Shown here: in pieces, positions 13,441 through 25,899 of the stretch
Layout of the letters: the number at the start of each line of letters is the position of its first letter
Position numbering within the stretch: position 1 is the stretch's first letter
Source: Conus ventricosus
Lineage: Eukaryota; Mollusca; Gastropoda; Neogastropoda; Conidae
Direction of reading: 5' to 3'
Assembly (NCBI GenBank): GCA_018398815.1
Contig: CM031600.1
Location: forward strand, 49,869,581-49,933,580
Length of the DNA stretch: 64,000 nucleotides
The notes under the pieces: model-generated
The model's database searches: none
What the model saw: only the letters and a program-made list of their open reading frames with translations
What the model was told of the DNA's origin: nothing
Made by a program: the position numbers and the translations under genes

Positions 13441-13605
13441 CTGTCTGCCTGTCTGTCTCCCTCTTTCTCTCTCTCATTCTCCCCAGTTCGTCTCCTCCCC
13501 CCTTCCCTCCCCCCTCTTTCTGTATCCCATCTGCGTTCCAGTCTTTTTTCTCTCTCCATTGTGAAATTGCTTTCTATGGTTTGTTTCACTGTGTAAAACA
13601 TTTTA

Positions 13606-13655
13606 CCTCCAGAATCAGCCTTATTCAGAACCTCCAGAATCAGCCTTATTCAGAA
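13606..13655 (+). repeat. 25-bp tandem repeat, two copies
   Basis: Units contain CCTCCAGAATCAGCCTTATT. Copy B carries six units at 30646-30795. Confidence 0.93.
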
Positions 13656-14350
13656 GCGAGAGCATTACACTTCCACATTCCAACGGAAAAGAGTGGCTTA
13701 CAATAGCTGAGTTCTTTTGTTAAAATTGTTTTGAGTGTGCTTGCGCAAATGTGTGTGCGTGTGTGTGTGTGTGTGTTGTGTGTGCGCGCGCGTGCGTGCA
13801 TGTGTGCGTGCATGCGCGCGCGTGTGTATGTGTGTTGCTCTTGAATGTAGAGGGACGTATTGGTCGCAGTTACGACGCTTTTGAATTGGCTTCCTTTTGT
13901 TTCCCTTTGCTTTGCGACTCGGTAAGATTGTTTTTGCTCTGTATGGGATGTACATTTTTTTGTAGTTATGACATTCGTTTTTGTATTGATCTTTCCTTTA
14001 TAGCTGCTGATTTCCACAGCAGGAATACAAAGAGACAAGATAAGCGAAAGAAGAAGAAAGACAGAGAGAAACGAATACTTTCACTGTTGCAGTCATGAGT
14101 CTATTCGAGACTGATTGTACGGGGCAGTGACTGTAAGTGTTAAATCGTGTCCACATGTGATTAAAAGATTTATTGAAAGGGTTTCCAAGAACACAATAAT
14201 ACCACTAACATCAACCTTAGAAGGTTGAATAAAGACGGAGCCAGGCGATGAAAAGCTGGATTCTTTTTTGCACCCATGGTGGTGAGAACACCACAGTATT
14301 ATGGACTGTGGTGTGTCTCTATTTGACGCCGGGAGCACAGACACAACCAG

Positions 14351-14402
14351 CCGTGTCTCCCTGATGAGTCCCGAACCAGCGGGCGAAAGGCCTCGTAGCA
14401 GG
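14351..14402 (+). ncRNA. Hammerhead ribozyme, first copy
   Basis: The core CTGATGA is at 14361-14367 and GAAA at 14385-14388. Between them a stem II pairs GTCC with GGGC (including one GU pair) around a nine-base loop. GGCCTC follows, placing predicted cleavage after C14394. Stem III would be very short (AGGCCT is self-complementary), as in minimal hammerheads that act as dimers. Stem I here has a C-U mismatch at its second pair because of T14396, so activity may be reduced. Confidence 0.7.
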
Positions 14403-15099
14403 CATTACAAATATATCTGCCTTCAAAAGGGATTGCGATGGTTCCCTTATGCAGCTAGAGAAGAGTTTTCATATCTGTAACATTTTTTTTTTTTTAATTT
14501 CATTTTCCTAGTTTCTCCATCTTCAAACCCCCCTCCCCTCTCCCCTCCCTTCAAGTCCAAATCTTTGCCAGACAGTTCAGTTGTTGGCCTGCGCTTGTTT
14601 TTTCCCCCACTATTAGATTGTTCGTCTATGTATTTGTCTGACTTTATTCAAGTTAAAAGGCTGTGCCAGTCTTGAATGAAAGTTACTCTGTGTTAGGTTT
14701 CCTTATGGGAGAAAAACATACCCCACTTGTTTACTGTTTATCGTTTACTGTTCCCTACCTCATTTCATTTCCGATTTTGCTTTGATTAAATTGAGGTTTT
14801 TTTGTATTTGTTTCTGTCCGTCTGTGTGTTTGTCTTTTGATCTCCCTTGCATCTTTGGGTGGATCCTCAGGCGTAGGCTCAAAGACTGCCCCTACATTGT
14901 ATATTATTTGCACAATGTCTTTAGTTTTACAGCAACTTTTTTTCCTCCCCACACTTTCGTTTGGTTGCATTTACTACTCTTCGCTGGCTGCTCTGGGGGT
15001 GCTATTGGATTCTTTTTTGCACCCATGGGGGTGAGAACACCACGTATTTTGGACTGTGGTGTGTCTCTATTTGACGCCGGGGGGCGCAGACACAACCAG

Positions 15100-15152
15100 C
15101 CGTGTCTCCCTGATGAGTCCCGATCCAGCGGGCGAAAGGCCTCGGAGCAGGC
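15100..15152 (+). ncRNA. Hammerhead ribozyme, second copy
   Basis: The core CTGATGA is at 15110-15116 and GAAA at 15134-15137, with the same stem II and short stem III as the first copy. Predicted cleavage is after C15143. The base after the cleaved G is G15145 here, so stem I pairs CTCC with GGAG over four clean base pairs. All conserved core bases visible to me are present. Confidence 0.78.
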
Positions 15153-15455
15153 AATACAAATATATCTGCCTTCAAAAGGGATTGCGATGGTTCCCTTATG
15201 CAGCTAGAGAAGAGTTTTCATGTCTGTAACATTTTTTTTTAAAATTTCATTTTCCTTAGTTTCTCCATCTTCAAACTCCCTCCCCTCTCCCCTCCCCTCA
15301 AGTCCAAATCTTTTCCAGACAGTTCAGTTGTTGGCCTGCGCTTGTTTTTCCCCCACTATTAGATTGTTCGTCTATGTATTTGTCTGACTTTATTCAAGTT
15401 TAAAAGGCTGTGCCAGTCTTGAATGAAAGTTAGTCTGTGTTAGGTTTCCTTTTAA

Positions 15456-18400
15456 AATCTGTCGGGTTTTTGTTGGGTAACCAGATAATAAAACTACATG
15501 GACGGTTAAGGCATAAATCGCTTAGTTTTTTTTTACAATTGGACTGCAGAAGTCAGTGTAACATTGACTTCCTTGTTCAGTTTTTGGAAGACCACAGCTT
15601 TGACGTCCTTGCGCTGCAGTCTCTGAATTGTCATAAAAATGATTTACCGAAACTCACGGGATACTGTTTTCTCCAGTGACTGATGCAGTAAAGAAATTGC
15701 TAAAATTAAAATTGCCATATATGTATGGTGTAAACGTTTGTACCAAGCTGTTAAATCACCTTATACCTCGATTGACAAACGTTTATATTCCTTCTGTATA
15801 GCAGTGAATATCAAGGGCCAAAGTTTACAAGTTATGAACTGTTATTACCCAGATGGTGTGTCCAAGAAGGAAGCTGTCTAGTTGCTTGATTTAGGTTCAG
15901 ACAAGGAACGGATTATTCTAGGTGATTTCAATTCACATCATGCTCTATGGTCCGGAAGTTCTAAAAAATGTCACAAACAATAACGAATTTTCTAGCGAAC
16001 ACTATTATAAATGCTAATCTAACGATACTGAATGACGGGTCTATCACCAGAATCGCTGATCGCTCTGTTCAGAAAAATTCGTCAGCTGATTTGCCCTTAG
16101 TACCATCGGGTATTTTTCTACTTTGCACGTGGAATGTCATTTAGCTACCACTGGGCAGTGGTCATCTTCCAGTTGAAGCTCAGATCTTAATGAGTCCTGA
16201 GAAAACTGAGTTTACCTCCGGAATATACAAAATAAAATGACGATAACGCTAACTGGGACCTTTTTGCCCAGACTCTAGTTAATGGTTCTCTTGAGCTCAA
16301 TTTCAATCATAATATAGAATCAGTAGAAGATCTCGTTAAAAAAATGTAAAAATACGAAATTTCATACTGAGGGCAGCAGATGGTGCCATTCCAAAGATTA
16401 AGTTAAAGACTATCCAGAGAGAGCCTCAAATTCCTTGGTGGAACTCTGCCTGTGAGTTAGCCGTAAAAAATGAAAACAAGCATTTCAAAACTAGATAAAT
16501 AGTCGTCATTCACAGGCACTCGAACTGATGAACGAACTTCACAGTAAATACAAAATTGCTAATAATTGCATAACAAAGCAGTAGCTCTTGTACAACAATA
16601 TTATGGTACATTGATCATGACCTGTTCTAAAAATCCGGATGACGTTTCTAGATTATGGAAAGAAATGAAAAAGTCAGGAGTACATCTTATTTCCCTCAGC
16701 CTGCTTTGCATGTCAACGATGTAACCTATAGAGAAGAGAAGAAAAAAACACACCCGAAGGTGCGGGTAGCACCCAGAGAAGTACTGTCTTCAACTGCGAA
16801 CAAACCAGCTGAGAGCAATCTTGCACTACCCTTGGAAGCCTGCGCTGTGTTCACATATCTCCCTCATCCTGCTTTGCATGTTGACGATAAAACTTATACA
16901 ACTAATAAAGAAAAGGCTGAATTATTTGCAGAAACTTTCGCTTCAATGAGTCAAACTGAGTGTTTGTCTCAGGCTGAACAAATTCGTAGAAAGGAGTTCG
17001 AGGATAAATGCCAAAACTTTGAGCAGCTCAACGTAGGAAGTAACACTTCATGTATAAACACAAATTTAACAATGCACGAACTTTGTTTCTCACTTAATCG
17101 TATAAAGCCAGGTAAGATAATCATAGGTTCCAATTCTACTTTCTATAACATGATCAAACATTTTCTGACGGTCTGTTATCAAAGGTGTTGGAGTTCTTTC
17201 AGACATGTTGGAGTGCTGGAATGTTCCCTACAGATTGGGAAAAAGCTACTGTTTATCTCAGTCCTTGAAGAAGGAAAACCTAAAACTCATCCCTCTAGTT
17301 TCCGACTTATTTTTTAACACCACACAATAGAAAACGTTTTGAAAGAATCATGAAAAACAGAATAGAACATTTCCTTGAAAGAAATGGAGTCTTGCCTTTA
17401 TTATTCCAGGATGGTTTTGGAAAGGTAGAGGAGTCACAGACCAAATTCCTCATTTATCATCACATGTGAAAATAACTCTAGCCAAGCGTCATTTGACCAT
17501 CGCAACTTTTTTTTGATGTTCATGGAGCCAACAATTCTGTTTTGGCATTCTAAAGTGTTGCACAAAGCACATGAAATAGGAGTATGAGGTCGCTTTATTT
17601 TCCAGTTTCTAAAAGCTTTCTCATCGGACAGAACTATCCAAGTCGTCTACATGGAGCGCTATCAACTTCTAGGATACTAACATGGGTGTTCCCAAGGAAG
17701 TGTTGATCGCTCCCCCCTTTCTCGCTAATGCTTTATGATATTAAAACAGGTTAATACAAATGTGCCACATTAGCTCTGTATGTCGATGACGTTGCTCTGC
17801 GGAGAAATGTAAACTGCAATTTTTCTAAACATCAAACCAAAAGAAAGAAAATTATTGAACAGTTTCAAGAATTAGTTGACAATATTTTTCATTACATGAA
17901 ATCAAATGGGTTCGGATTGTCTGCTCATAGAACGGTTTTTGTTGTCTTTACAAAGAAAACGATTGCGTTTGAAGGCAGAGAAGCTGTCTCTATAAAGTTG
18001 ATGATATTTAGATAAACCCAAGCAAACAAGTTTTAAATTTCTTGGTGTTATCTTCCACTATAAACTCTATATCAGTAAAAATATTAATTACCTTGTAGAA
18101 AAGGATAGGAAAAAAAATACATTATTACGTGTACTTTCTGTATACTTCTGATTACCTTGGGGTCTAATCTTGTCCATGTCGCCTCAGGGCTAGTTCCTTC
18201 AATTCTGTCGTAAGGCAAAAAACAAGAACCATTCTTTACAGCTGCAAAGACAGATTTGCATAAGCTAACAAGTATTGACTCGTTAGCCTTTAAAATTGCA
18301 TTAGGACTTCCCCGATGGCCTTCAGTTGATTTGACGTACAAGGAGGCTGGTGGTGTTCCCTTAATATGAGCACAGGTTAAGTTGTGCCTGTAATTTTACA

Positions 18401-18767
18401 GTGAAAACCATCCCAAATAATTCAGTAATGACCGAACTGGATGGAAGTGCCTATATTTCAAGAGAGATCAAAGCGGTGTACATTTCCTTAGGTGATTATG
18501 TTTCCCCATTGTTTTGAACTGTGACCTGTCTCTTGATGGTGTTGCCGCTGTGTCAGGCTGTTCACATCCTTCTTGGTTGTCAGAGCAGGATGAAATCAAC
18601 TACGCTTTACGGAAATCTGAATAAAAAAGATAATCCTCTGTTACTGTCATCCTATGCCAAAGACTTGATAGATAGGAAACACGATTCATATCTACACATT
18701 TTCACGGATGGTTCTGTTTTGGTTCTTCCCATGTTTGGGCTCCGTTGTAATACCAGCGCTTGGCATT
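15456..18767 (+). pseudogene. Decayed LINE with endonuclease, reverse transcriptase and RNase H (copy A)
   Basis: Broken frames give an apurinic-type endonuclease, seen as FDVLALQSLN near 15600 and ILGDFNSHHALWS near 15918-15953. A reverse transcriptase follows, with EEGKPKTHPSSFR at about 17265-17305 and a YVDD catalytic box at 17779-17790. An RNase H start IFTDGSV lies near 18699-18719. The order EN-RT-RNH fits the I/Nimb side of the Jockey group. Many stops and frameshifts are shared with copy B, so the element was already dead before the copies separated. The assembly gap cuts the RNase H domain. Confidence 0.85.
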
Positions 18768-19767
18768 NNNNNNNNNNNNNNNNNNNNNNNNNNNNNNNNN
18801 NNNNNNNNNNNNNNNNNNNNNNNNNNNNNNNNNNNNNNNNNNNNNNNNNNNNNNNNNNNNNNNNNNNNNNNNNNNNNNNNNNNNNNNNNNNNNNNNNNNN
18901 NNNNNNNNNNNNNNNNNNNNNNNNNNNNNNNNNNNNNNNNNNNNNNNNNNNNNNNNNNNNNNNNNNNNNNNNNNNNNNNNNNNNNNNNNNNNNNNNNNNN
19001 NNNNNNNNNNNNNNNNNNNNNNNNNNNNNNNNNNNNNNNNNNNNNNNNNNNNNNNNNNNNNNNNNNNNNNNNNNNNNNNNNNNNNNNNNNNNNNNNNNNN
19101 NNNNNNNNNNNNNNNNNNNNNNNNNNNNNNNNNNNNNNNNNNNNNNNNNNNNNNNNNNNNNNNNNNNNNNNNNNNNNNNNNNNNNNNNNNNNNNNNNNNN
19201 NNNNNNNNNNNNNNNNNNNNNNNNNNNNNNNNNNNNNNNNNNNNNNNNNNNNNNNNNNNNNNNNNNNNNNNNNNNNNNNNNNNNNNNNNNNNNNNNNNNN
19301 NNNNNNNNNNNNNNNNNNNNNNNNNNNNNNNNNNNNNNNNNNNNNNNNNNNNNNNNNNNNNNNNNNNNNNNNNNNNNNNNNNNNNNNNNNNNNNNNNNNN
19401 NNNNNNNNNNNNNNNNNNNNNNNNNNNNNNNNNNNNNNNNNNNNNNNNNNNNNNNNNNNNNNNNNNNNNNNNNNNNNNNNNNNNNNNNNNNNNNNNNNNN
19501 NNNNNNNNNNNNNNNNNNNNNNNNNNNNNNNNNNNNNNNNNNNNNNNNNNNNNNNNNNNNNNNNNNNNNNNNNNNNNNNNNNNNNNNNNNNNNNNNNNNN
19601 NNNNNNNNNNNNNNNNNNNNNNNNNNNNNNNNNNNNNNNNNNNNNNNNNNNNNNNNNNNNNNNNNNNNNNNNNNNNNNNNNNNNNNNNNNNNNNNNNNNN
19701 NNNNNNNNNNNNNNNNNNNNNNNNNNNNNNNNNNNNNNNNNNNNNNNNNNNNNNNNNNNNNNNNNNN
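18768..19767. other. Assembly gap of exactly 1,000 N
   Basis: A fixed-size placeholder. Open frames spanning it are meaningless. Confidence 0.99.
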
Positions 19768-19837
19768 GTAAATACATTCCTTTTTTCATAAGTTGACAGA
19801 TAGGCATTGTAAATTACAGTGCATGCGTTTCATCACC

Positions 19838-20925
19838 TTTAGGGTCTTTAATAGTGACGTCACATCGATCTCGCGATGCAATCACCGAGATCCCTGTCAT
19901 TTCATTCGCCACTAAGGGCATTAATAGCATATGTCGAGAGTCAGTCATGATCTCTGGTAATGGTGTAGCGGGTAAACTTCGGACCTTTCAAGGGAGCTGA
20001 CTGCTTTTCTTCAGCATGTGTTTGTGTCCCTTGGGAGACGGCTTAAACAAACAAACAAAACAAAGACACCTACTAACCCCCAAATCTCATTCTTTAACTA
20101 TTAATGAACCAGTCTAAAGAGTCAGTCATGATGAGCTGGTAAAGGTGTAGCGGGTACACTTCGGACCTTTCAAGGGAGCTGACTGCCTTTTTTTTTTTTC
20201 ATCAGGTGTTGTCGCCCTTGGGAGATAGCCTAAAAAAAAAAAATTAGTCTGTCATTTTTTTTCTTTACGTTTTTAATCTGATTGCACCATCAAGACGCAA
20301 GCCTCGTCATCACCCGAACGCCCGTAGGGTCTTTTCATAGGGACCTCACATCGATCGTTCGATGTCATCAGCGGCCATGCCCTGTCATGTGATTTGTCCC
20401 CTGAGGGGTTTTAATAGCAATGTGGAAAATCAGTGATGATCAGCTATTATGGGTTTAGCCAGTACAGTTCAAATCTTTCAAGTGAGCCCGCTGTTGGTTT
20501 TTGGTTTGTTTTTGTGTTGTCACCCTTGGGAGACGGTGTAAATAAAATAAACAAACAACCAAACAAACAAAGACACATATTAACCCCCAAATCTCATTCT
20601 TTAACTGGTAATGAACCGATATAAAAAGTCAGTCATGCTCAGCTAGTATGGGTTCAGCGGGTACAGTTCGGGCCTTTCAAGGGAACTGACTGTCTTTTTC
20701 ATCATGTGATGTCACCCTTGAGAGACGCCCTAACCCAACACGAGTCGCTTAAAACAAGTCTGTCATTTGTTTGGTTGTTTACATTTTTTCTTTACATCTG
20801 ATTGCACCCCTCGTGATGCAATCGCCCGTAGGGTCTATGAATAGGAACGTCACATGGATGTCACGATGTCATCACGAGCATCCTCGATCATGTGATTCGT
20901 CCTAAGGCTCTGTCTTGTTCCCTCC
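19838..20925 (+). repeat. Composite tandem repeat of about 490-510 bp with internal doublets
   Basis: Unit starts lie near 19838, 20323 and 20831, each with a GGGTCT..CACATCGAT-type beginning. The third is partial. Each full unit contains two diverged subunits of about 180 bp starting near 19945/20120 and 20425/20626. These share GTCAGTCATGAT, a GGGTACA..TTCGG segment, CCTTTCAAGGGAGCTGACTG and CCCTTGGGAGA. The subunits look like dimerised tRNA-derived SINEs, but the boxes are too degenerate to be sure. Confidence 0.75.
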
Positions 20926-22000
20926 TCATTTTGCCTCCTCCGGTTTTGAGGGGTGAAACCTGCCTAACCTTACTACTACTACTGTAGCAAAGAGATCTGT
21001 CAGATCCGAGAAACGTCACAAAATAATATCACGATAAGAATGTGTACCCAAGAAGGGAAAAATCTACAACACAAACAACGCTGCTATACCATCATTGTGG
21101 TAATTGACCTCAGTAAAACGACACTGAACGTGCTCTTAAACAGACTGAAAAGGAAGACAAAGGAAATACTTTTGGAATTGCAGGCAGTACCGAGGCCGGA
21201 AAGGAGCATATTGGAGCAGACTTCCATTAAAGAAAAAAGGTGTTTGATATGAAGATTTATGGCACATCATAAGAAAATGTCGCTTTCAGAGATGCAGCAA
21301 ACATTATTTTGTGTTTGAAAGAAAAGCCAAAAAAACTTTCACACTGTAGGAATGCGCGAAGTCTGTCTTTCTCTCTCTCTCTGCAACTGCCTTCAGAAAA
21401 ATAAGGCCTCTGTTTGTTTGTTTTTTAATTCAATTCCCTTTTAATGATAAGGCCAACAGTGTTTTTTTTCCTCTTTCTGAAATTAATGTAGCAAAGAGAT
21501 TAAAAATACCATAACAGAAATAGGATTGGGGGAAATGAAAACAGAATAAGTCATACCTACGTCTAGAACACAGTATTAGATGACGAAAGAAAGGCACAAG
21601 TACAGGCAGCATTTCACTGGGCAAATAAAAAAACCCATCAAACAACTTGCATCACCTTCCAAGATAAAGCCAAAAGAAACTTCTTTCACATTGTAGGAAT
21701 GCTCTAAACTATTCAAAAATATTCAGTAAAGATATTGAAGTGACGTTAACCACCAGATGGATGTGCAGCATGCAGAACGTTATTCTAATCCCATTCCATT
21801 GCGTCTTAATCGTCAAATGCATCATCGTAGACGACTAAAATGTCTCCTGTCCTATAGCTCATGCCACATTCTGACGGTGACTTTAGATTCCAATCTCTCT
21901 TTCCAAACATGTGTGCGGTCAGATTCTGCGTTAATGCATTGATTGAGCGTGGGCAAGTTCATGGCGTCTACTGTTGGATGGACGTCAAAGCGGTCTCCTA
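20926..22000. other. No gene seen
   Basis: Frames such as 21040-21252 (plus) and 21430-21645 (minus) have no recognisable domain. Around 21306-21380 and 21655-21720 a short diverged repeat recurs (AAAGCCAAAA..TTTCACA..GTAGGAATGC). Confidence 0.5.
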
Positions 22001-22009
22001 AACGGACGG

Positions 22010-22011
<2 letters not shown>

Positions 22012-22099
<88 letters not shown>

Positions 22100-22176
22100 A
22101 AGCGTGCGCACGCGCGCGTGCGTACATACGCAGGTGAATATGAGTGTGTGTGCACGTGCGCGCGATTGCGAACGCG

Positions 22177-22260
<84 letters not shown>

Positions 22261-22287
22261 AGTGTGTGCGTGCGTGCGTGCGTGCGC

Positions 22288-22362
<75 letters not shown>
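22012..22362 (+). repeat. Compound (GA)n, (GT)n and CG/TG microsatellite
   Basis: (GA)n switches to (GT)n at about 22056. A second long (GT)n runs 22180-22250 and a third 22290-22362, separated by alternating purine-pyrimidine CG/TG sequence that could adopt Z-DNA. Confidence 0.95.
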
Positions 22363-22363
<1 letters not shown>

Positions 22364-22943
22364 CAAATGAAGGAATAAAAGAGAGAGCGGGAAAGGAGGA
22401 AAAACAATAACAACAACAAAACCTGTATGCAGGAGTTTTCTTGAGGACACAGTAATTACATACAGTAATAGCAAAGCCTAGCATTACTTGAAACATACAT
22501 ATGGGCGAAAACCAATTATCAGAGAAGGTGAGGGTTTCAAACCGCCATGAAATCAGAGCACTGGCATACCCCAATATTTCAGGGGAAAGAAATAGTATGC
22601 TGTGAAGTTTGTGTGGCAGGAGCATTACTACACGTTCATGTGGAAGGACTTGCTAGCTGTTTAATTGAATAATAAGAGATTCAGCTAGTTTTGGTGTGCA
22701 ATGAACAACAACAGAAAATCAAATGAAATATTAGCAGTAGAGCCATAGCGGAGGGGGTGGGTGGGGGTGGGGTGGTCTTGAAATGGTGGCGGTAGTAGTA
22801 GAGGTGGAATGTAGAAGGGCCTATAATGAGGAGATTCCTATACTTCAGTCAAAAATCATCACCATTTTCATCAGTCTCTTCCCATCTCGTTTTCTACGCC
22901 AGACCCTCCCAGACCTCTCCTTGTCTTTGTCTCTGTCCCTGTC
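22363..22943. other. No gene seen
   Basis: Sequence between two microsatellites with no domain-bearing frame. Confidence 0.5.
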
Positions 22944-23044
<101 letters not shown>

Positions 23045-23451
23045 ACTCCTCTTCCTTTCCCCTTTATTTTTATGATCTGCTTCGTTCTCCATTGATAAAA
23101 GTATTTCAGCAATGCCCCAGGCTCAAAAGAAGGAAAACCTGTTTTCTAAAGTGATGTTTTCGTCGATAATTAGCATTAAGTTCAAGGCGATCTGAAAAGT
23201 AGACGATGAAAAAAAGGAACGGAAGAAAAATATAGTGCTCTGTGTGTGAATTCTGGTTGTGAATGTAGTAATTAGACAAAAAGCTGGAAAGCATTGCAGC
23301 GCTGAACAACACCTGAGGGAGAAAAAGCATGATGGAGGAAATTGGGAGTTTCACAACATGTCAACATGACCTCAGTTATAGAGACTGCTGCATATTTTCT
23401 GAGAAATCATTTTTTTTAAAGGGTTCATTTTATTTTTCCTGTAGCAATGCC

Positions 23452-23706
23452 CCGAAAACATTAATGTGGCGTGGCTTAATGTTGTTTCATGGAGTAACAT
23501 CGAAAACATTAATGTGGCGTGGCTTAATGTTGTTTCATGGCGTAACATTAGAAAACATTAATGTGGCGTGGCTTAATGTTGTTGTTTCATGGAGTAACAT
23601 TAGAAAACATTAACGTGGCGTGGCTTAATGTTGTTGTTTTATGGAGTAACATTAGAAAACATTAATGTGGCGTGGCTTAATGTTGTTGTTTCATAGAGTA
23701 ATATTA
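23452..23706 (+). repeat. Minisatellite of about 49-52 bp, five units
   Basis: Units contain GAAAACATTAATGTGGCGTG and GCTTAATGTTGTTTCATGG, varying by a GTT insertion. The array abuts the start of copy B homology at 23715. Confidence 0.93.
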
Positions 23707-23772
23707 GTTTTGGTTTTCTCCCACGCACAGTACGTGACAATAGAAGATAATCAATTAAACTTATCTTAACAT

Positions 23773-24174
23773 AGTTGCAAAGCGAGACGACTGCAGGCGG
23801 AAATCTAAACAAATCTTAAATAAATGTTAGCGAACCGCCCAGAGAACGTGGACAAAACGAGTCACAAGACAAAACACAACGCGTTTCGACCTCTTAGGTC
23901 TTTCTCGGGTGATACATAAACGAATAAAACAACGAAAATTCACTTAGCTTTGATCGCTTCAGATCGCTTAGGGTTCAGCGCAAGGAAGAAGACGCCTTCT
24001 TCCTTGCGCTGAACCCTAAGCGATCTGAAGCGATCAAAGCTAAGTGAATTTTCGTTGTTTTATTCGTTTATGTATCACCCGAGAAAGACCTAAGAGGTCG
24101 AAACGCGTTGTGTTTTGTCTTGTGACTCGTTTGTCCACGTTCTCTGGGCGGTTCGCTAACATTTATTTAAGATT
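23773..24174. mobile_element. Near-perfect palindromic insertion with 11-bp target duplication
   Basis: Arms of about 180 bp (23811-23991 and 23996-24175) are inverted around the four-base centre ACGC, with one indel seen. The insertion is flanked by TATCTTAACAT at 23762-23772 and 24175-24185. Copy A has this site once, near 2014-2024, which proves insertion. Each arm carries a GACC-TAAGA-GGTC hairpin followed by GAAAC, resembling the stem II and GAAAC part of a hammerhead, but the CTGANGA side is altered. A Penelope-like or retrozyme origin with an inverted partner is inferred. Confidence 0.8.
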
Positions 24175-24763
24175 TATCTTAACATGTTTTCATCGTCATT
24201 ATCATCTTTCTTACAGCAAGCTTTGCTCGACAACGGGTAAACGGTGGTGGTGGAGGTAGTGGTAGTGGTGGCTGGATTTCGAAACTTGTATTGGAAATCA
24301 CTGCACTATTCTCATGGTTCTCAATCCGTTTCTCTCCCCCTCCCGCCTCACTTAGTTATGCCTCACTTTGCTTGCTTCATTCTCTTTTGTCAATAGAAAT
24401 GTCAACATAGCAACTGACTTCCAAGATAACCAGAACAAGTGTTGACTTGTGGCAATGTCCTTGGTCATTTGCATTTGGCTCACAGCGACTGAAATGTTGT
24501 GGAGTTATGTGTGCCGTTGACTCGTTTGTCCTTTTTTCACGAAAAATAGTAAGAGCACTTATCAAATAACAAAGAAGTAAAGAGAAAACAACAGCTTTCA
24601 AACACCAGCTTGTATTCAATTCCAACATACATATGGACTTATTACAATGTTACCCCCTCTGTTTTCATTAACCGCCACCCCCCACCCCCCACCCCACCCC
24701 TCCCGTCCCCTTTGTACCTTTGCACTCAAGTATTCAAACGTACACACAAACACACACACACGC

Positions 24764-24965
<202 letters not shown>

Positions 24966-25177
24966 ACACACGCGCGCCATAGCACTATCACTAAACAGCA
25001 GTATACAACAAACCTTTACAATATGCTGCTGCAGAAGTACACACAGTTTGTGAATCAGAAACGGTGTCAGAAGTACACACATAACGAATGAGAAACGGTG
25101 TCAATTAAATTAATGAATGGGAAAAGAGAAATGTTTTCTTTTCTTTCTTTCTTTCTTTCTTTTTTTTCAAACTATAA

Positions 25178-25382
25178 TTGAATACACAAGATCACAATTC
25201 CACTCTTCAAGAGAATAATAACAATAAATAAAAACTACGTAATGTCCATCTTTGGCAACTGTTTTGCTCTGTCCAGTTGTCAAAGATGGACATTACGTAG
25301 TTGTATTGTTTGTTTGTTTTTTCTCTTGAAAAAGGTCACGTGGCTGAAAATTTGAAGATTGGAATTGTGATCTTGTGTACTG
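25178..25382. repeat. Foldback repeat, copy B
   Basis: Counterpart of 2936-3140, with the same inner arms around the TTTTGCTCTGTC loop and the same outer arms. Confidence 0.6.
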
Positions 25383-25899
25383 TTTTCTTCCCTTTGGAGG
25401 ACTATTGCTTTTGTTTCTTGTAATTGGATAGTAAGTTTGGCTTTGAAAATAGTCCGTAAGCATAATGATTTCAAAGTGGGATGACTGCAAACAAAATTAA
25501 ATGTGAAATGACTGTGCTGCCAGAAGAAAGAACAAACATTAAAAAAACAAACACTACGCGTTTTGACTTCTTTGGTCTTCGTCAGGCAAGACACAACATT
25601 CAAGACAAGAACACGAAGCACGAACGGGCGATTATTTATCTCCTCAAATAGGCGCAAAATGGATGTGGAAAGGCCATTTGTGCTTTTGTGCGTGCGTGCT
25701 TGCGTGCGTGCGTGCGTGCGTGCGTGTGTGGTTGTATGCGGGCACGCGTGCGTGTGGGTGCGGGTGTACGCGGGCGCGCGGGCGTGTGCGGGTGGGTATA
25801 TGCGGTTCGCGTTTCCGTCTTGTCCCAAAATCTTTTTGTCCGTTCTCTTTAGAAAACAAAATCTTCCTCATTCACCATGAAGAAAATGACAGGGACTGT

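Larger units (their letters stand above)
14240..15455 (+). mobile_element. Tandem pair of hammerhead-bearing units (retrozyme-like insertion), copy A only
   Basis: Two head-to-tail copies of one sequence (14256-14720 and 15003-15455) each contain a hammerhead ribozyme fold. The distance between predicted cleavage sites gives a 749-nt monomer (14395-15143). Copy B lacks the block and has different sequence at 31380-31588. Tandem multimers with a ribozyme at each junction are typical of retrozymes and of Penelope-like element terminal repeats. No reverse transcriptase is encoded, so it would be non-autonomous. Confidence 0.7.

Noticed and set aside
18521..19807. Open frames of about 340-420 codons across the second gap
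   Set aside because: Same artefact. Only the first residues of the plus frame near 18699 belong to the LINE RNase H domain.
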